Positions 59,750 to 64,000 of a stretch of DNA of 64,000 nucleotides are shown in pieces. The notes beneath the pieces are model-generated. The model saw nothing but the letters and a program-made list of their open reading frames with translations. It made no database searches and was not told the origin of the DNA. Numbering within the stretch: position 1 is the stretch's first letter; each line of letters begins with the position of its first letter. A program made the position numbers and the translations under genes. Location: the NCBI GenBank assembly GCA_032717465.1, contig CM064655.1, positions 15,798,902 through 15,862,901 of the forward strand, written 5' to 3'. This DNA comes from Coenobita brevimanus. Its lineage: Eukaryota > Arthropoda > Malacostraca > Decapoda > Coenobitidae.

Positions 59750-62700
59750 TTACGAAAGTATAAGCACTAGAATTTACCTTACACAAATGAAAACTGCAGT
59801 GTCTGATGCTTCATATAATGATGGGTAGGCAGAAACCGTTACAACCGTCAGCAGTCTACGTCAACAGCCATGACATCTGGAGCTTTCCTTTCAAATATGC
59901 ATGAGCAACCTATCCTAACTATGACAGTAATTTATGTCCAGTTTTCAAAATATGCACAGTCAATTCTGTGAACCATTTCCATTTTAAGTATTAGTTACTG
60001 ATTTGTTATAAACTAACAACTTATCAAACACAGAATTAAAAACTGAAGTGTTTGATTTTTATCAAATGATGGCAACACATGGAAGGCAGACCAGCATGCA
60101 ACTTCCAATGTCAATAGGAATGACGTTTCTATAAGCAAGGTATAGACGTGGTAAAAAAAAGTCCAACAGTCAACGACACTACATCTAGGATTTTTCTTTC
60201 AAATGTGCATGAGCAACCCATTCTCCATACTAACAGACTTTCTGAGTAAATTACTTCACTCTGTCACAACTTAATATGCTGTACATAAAGCCAATTCAGT
60301 GTTGCTTACCACTTTCTTATTGCCAAAGTTCAAGTAAAGTACTAGAATTTACCTTACACAAAAATGAAAACTGATGAGACATACTTCTTGTAATGATGGG
60401 ATAGAAGACTTCAGTGAAAGACTTGCATGGCTGATATGGTTAAGATCTCTCTGAGCTAGGTACAGGCATGGGATTAACCCTCAGCAATCGACATCACCAT
60501 GGCATCCAGAGCTTTTCTTTCAAAATAAGAATGAACAACCCATCCAACCTCTACTAAGCTTTAAACAGCTAAACTCAAACTTCAAATTTACAAAGAATTT
60601 ACTGATTTTTTTTTTTAACTGCTTATTGTCTTCTTATTACCAAAAAAAAAAAAAAAAAAAAAAGTTATCTTGAAAAAAGGAACACTGGTGACATGCTTTA
60701 TACAAGGATAGAGGGCACAAACTTTTGCAATCCTCAAAAGTAAATATAAATGCAACATCCAGAGCTTTCCTGTCAACATGAGTGACCTGACCTACCTACT
60801 ACTAGAATATATATAACCACTATATTCTAATTTTAAAATGCATACTAAACTGTTGGGGAAAAAAAAAAAAAAAAAGTACAATGCCAACTTGCTGATGCAA
60901 TTCTAGCAGTGTTGGTTTATTTTTTAATCATCAAACTTAAGCAAAGTTCTAGAATTTACCTCACATACAAGTGCATTGTCAGATGCTTGTTATAATGAAG
61001 GCAGACATCATTACGCAACCTGCAATGCTGATATGACTATGGTTTCCCTGGGCAGTGTGTGGACTGTGGAGAACCTTCAGCAGATGACACCAACACAACG
61101 TCCAGGCCTTTCCTTTGAATGAACATAAGCAACGTATCCTATCCTACCTACTACAGGTTAAATTATTCAACTTCACTGTCCCCATTTCAGTATATGCACA
61201 AAGCCAATCTGTTTCAGTATTTGTCTTGGTGTTGCTTACTGATCTGTTATTATAAGACCAAATTACAGCATTCACAGCATTTACCAAGCACAAATGAAAA
61301 CTGCTGTATCTGATGCTTCTTACTGCATGATTGACAAATATGTAACTTGCAATGCTAACTCTAAGCAAGGGTAGGCATGGGAAAAATCTTCAGCAGCTGA
61401 CATCAACATGTCAGCTTTTTTTTTCTCTCTCTCTAAATTAAACATGACCAACCTATCCTACCCACTACAATGCTTTCAATGACCTAACTACTGTATGCCC
61501 TAATTAACAAACAGGTCATCAATCTGCTGAAGCACTTTATAGCTAGTTCTTACCAATTAACAGTAAAGTATCAGATTTTACCTTACACAGAAATGATAAC
61601 TGCAGTGTCAGATGCTTCCAATAACGATGGGAGTGCAGATTTAAATGTGCGACTTGCAATGCTCATGACACTTCTCTCCGAGCAAGGTGTGGGCATGAGG
61701 ACGAATCTTCAGCAGTTGCCCTCAACACATCAAAGGCTTTTCTTTCAAATAAACAAGAGTGGCCTAACCTACTTATCACTAGGATATAAATAACCACTAA
61801 ATCCTATGTACATGCTGTTGAAGCATTCAATCAGACAAACACAAAGCCAATTTGTTAAAGCGAATCTGTCACAGTAATGGTTACTCGTTTCTTATTTCCA
61901 AACTACCGTAAAGCTCCATAATTCACCTTTCAGAAATAATAACCACACTGTCTGATGCTTCATATAATGATGAGAACACAGACATCAGTATGCTCTCTGA
62001 GCAAGGTGTGGGCATGGGATAAACTTTCCACAGGCAACATCAACATTCATCCAAGGCTTTTCTTCACATGAACATGACCAATATATCCTCTTCATAACAT
62101 GGCAAATGACTTGACTGTCTTCTATAGGGCTTAAAATTAACTGTCTCTCAGAATAAGCATGAAGACAATTTGTTACAGAATTCTCGACTTCTGTTGCTTA
62201 CAGGTTTATCATACGATAGTAATTGATTTTACCTTTACATGCAAATGGCAACTGTAGTGTCTGATGCTTTGAATACTGGTGGGATGGCAGACTCCACTGT
62301 GCAACTTGCAATGCTGAAAGGGCTAGGGTCTCTCTGAGCAAGATGTGGGAATTAGACTGGGCATGGGACAAACCTTCAGAAGTCAACACCAGCACAGCAC
62401 CCACAGCTTTCCTTTCAAAAAAACATGAGCAACCTACTCTACCTACTATTACGATTTACATAACTACTAGATCTCAGTTTGAAAATACATCAATAATCTG
62501 TTAATGCAATTAATTTGACAATAAGCACAAAGCCCAATTATTGGAACAATTCTGTCACAGTGATAGATAGCAAATTAGTTTTCTTATTACCAAAGCAAAC
62601 TTCTAGAATTTACCTTACAGAAATGATACGCACAATATTTGATACTTCAATGATGGGAAGGCAAACTTCACTGTGCAACCTGCAATGCTGATATGACTAA

Positions 62701-64000
62701 TATTTCCACGAGCAGAGTATGAACTTTGGGGAACGTTCAGCAGTTGACACGAACACGACATCCAGGGCCTTTCCTTCAAATAAACATGAGTGACATCCTA
62801 TCCTACCTGATACCTCAATTTCAATATATGCACAAAGCCAATCTGTTGCAGTATTAGTCTTGTGTTGTTTACTGATCTCATTACAGTACCCAACTAATCA
62901 TAGAATTTACCTTGCACAAATGAAAACTGCAGACTCTGCAGCTTCATATACACAGGACAGACTCATAGATTAACTTGCAATGATGATACGGCTCATTTCT
63001 TTGAAGAACATTGGGCACAGTTAGAGCCTTTATCAGTCAAACATTATCAACATATCCTATCCAATACTAGGCTCAACTTCACTATATTGTACATTTACAA
63101 TATGATTTTAACTATGTCTGACCTTCAGAAAATATAGAATGCCAATCTGTCAAAAGATTTTCTACTTTTATTGCTTACTGCTTTATAAAACGACATTAAA
63201 GTAACAATTTACCTTCAACAAATTAGTGGTGGATGCTTCTCAATCATGGGGGGGGGGGGGGGTAGAGACTTCGGTGTGTGACTTGCAATGCTGATAAAAC
63301 TTTGGTCTCTCTGATCAAGACGTGGACACGGTTCAAACCCTCGCCAGTTGACCTCAATAAGACATCCTTTATCTTTCAAATAAACACAAGCGACCTATCC
63401 TACCTACTACTACGTTCTGAATGAATTAACTCCCCTAATTTCAAATTAGAATATGTGCAGAGCCAAATTGCTGAAGTACAATAATTTCATATTGTTCAGC
63501 TTACACTGCTTCATAATTACCACTCAAGAGTAGAACAACAGAATTTATCGTGATGAAAACTGCTAATGTTTATCATAATGATGGTAATGCAAACAATAAC
63601 GTGCATCTTCCAATGCTGATAGGAATATGGAACCTTTAGCAGTCGATACTTTGGGATTTTCCCTCAAATGTAAGCATCTTTCCTAATTACTACTGGCCCA
63701 TTAATTACTCAAATTAATGTTATGTACAAGGCCAATCTGTTCAAGTACAGTATTTCAATCTTACTGATGGTTACTTTTTTACCAAAATAAATTGAGGTAC
63801 TATAATTTACCTTAAACTGAAAACTGCAGTGTCTGATGCATCTTACAATGATGAGAGTAGACTTCAGTGTGCAACTTGTAATGCTGCTATGACTAAGATT
63901 TCGCCGAAATAGATGTGGGAGGACCCTTCAGCAGCTGACATCACGACATCCAGGCCTTTTCTTTTGAATAAATATGAGCAGCCTAACCTACCTACAAGAG
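59750..64000. repeat. about 310-bp degenerate tandem satellite
   Basis: The landmark AGAATTTACCTTACAC (with variants) recurs at about 59771, 60345, 60952, 61276, 61574, 61922, 62228, 62608, 62905, 63209, 63541 and 63806, spaced 265-380 bp once missing landmarks near 60034 and 60652 are counted. Other shared phrases are AAAACTGCAGTGTCTGATGC, CAACTTGCAATGCTGAT and CCAGGGCTTTTCTTTCAAAT. It continues past the window end. Confidence 0.9.
63248..63262. repeat. G15 homopolymer
   Basis: Fifteen G in a row inside one satellite unit; prone to sequencing error. Confidence 0.95.

Overview
This window looks like animal nuclear DNA made almost entirely of mobile elements and tandem repeats. I found no host protein-coding gene that I can defend. 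Metazoan-type 5S rRNA sequence, an I-type LINE with an RNase H domain, a Ty3/gypsy element, abundant micro- and minisatellites and very small spacing of repeats suggest an arthropod, most likely a decapod crustacean. That taxonomic guess is inference from repeat style, not proof.

Layout. 1-20 kb is an LTR-retrotransposon graveyard. At its centre is a broken Ty3/gypsy element (4198-16137) with 5-bp target duplications CTCTG. Its 5' LTR is intact. Its 3' LTR carries a 326-bp foldback and is interrupted by an antisense solo LTR of the same family (14076-16009, target duplication GGTAT). Around it lie pieces of at least two related LTR families: plus strand at 1-1308 and about 1600-3250, plus strand at 17335-18063, and minus strand at 18170-19871. 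A piggyBac-like MITE (16217-16888) and another TIR element (17533-18015) sit among them.

20-32 kb is a large dead I-type LINE on the minus strand (ORF1 about 31402-30035, ORF2 about 30030-22427). It is interrupted at 22786-26888 by a composite inverted-repeat DNA transposon with TTA duplications, which is itself interrupted by a TA-flanked MITE (23826-24897). A 5'-truncated plus-strand LINE with a 31-base poly-A tail (20965-21888) abuts its 3' end. 32-36 kb holds inverted and direct repeat clusters and a 5S rRNA sequence (33660-33777, minus) that may head a SINE.

36-46.6 kb is one very large minisatellite with 32-bp and 42-bp units, local homogenised blocks, a 224-bp higher-order repeat and a 1577-bp internal duplication. 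Its variants differ mostly at CpG/TpG/CpA positions. It fades into degenerate units until about 48.8 kb. A second minisatellite (52.9-55.4 kb; 26-30 bp units) shares the core TGCCCATC. 55.4-59.7 kb has two hairpin MITEs, a tRNA-derived SINE and microsatellites. From about 59.75 kb to the end is a degenerate tandem repeat of about 310 bp.

The coding regions do not work together as a pathway. They are independent, decayed transposons. Long open frames inside the minisatellites arise because the repeat unit has no stop codon, not because they are genes.
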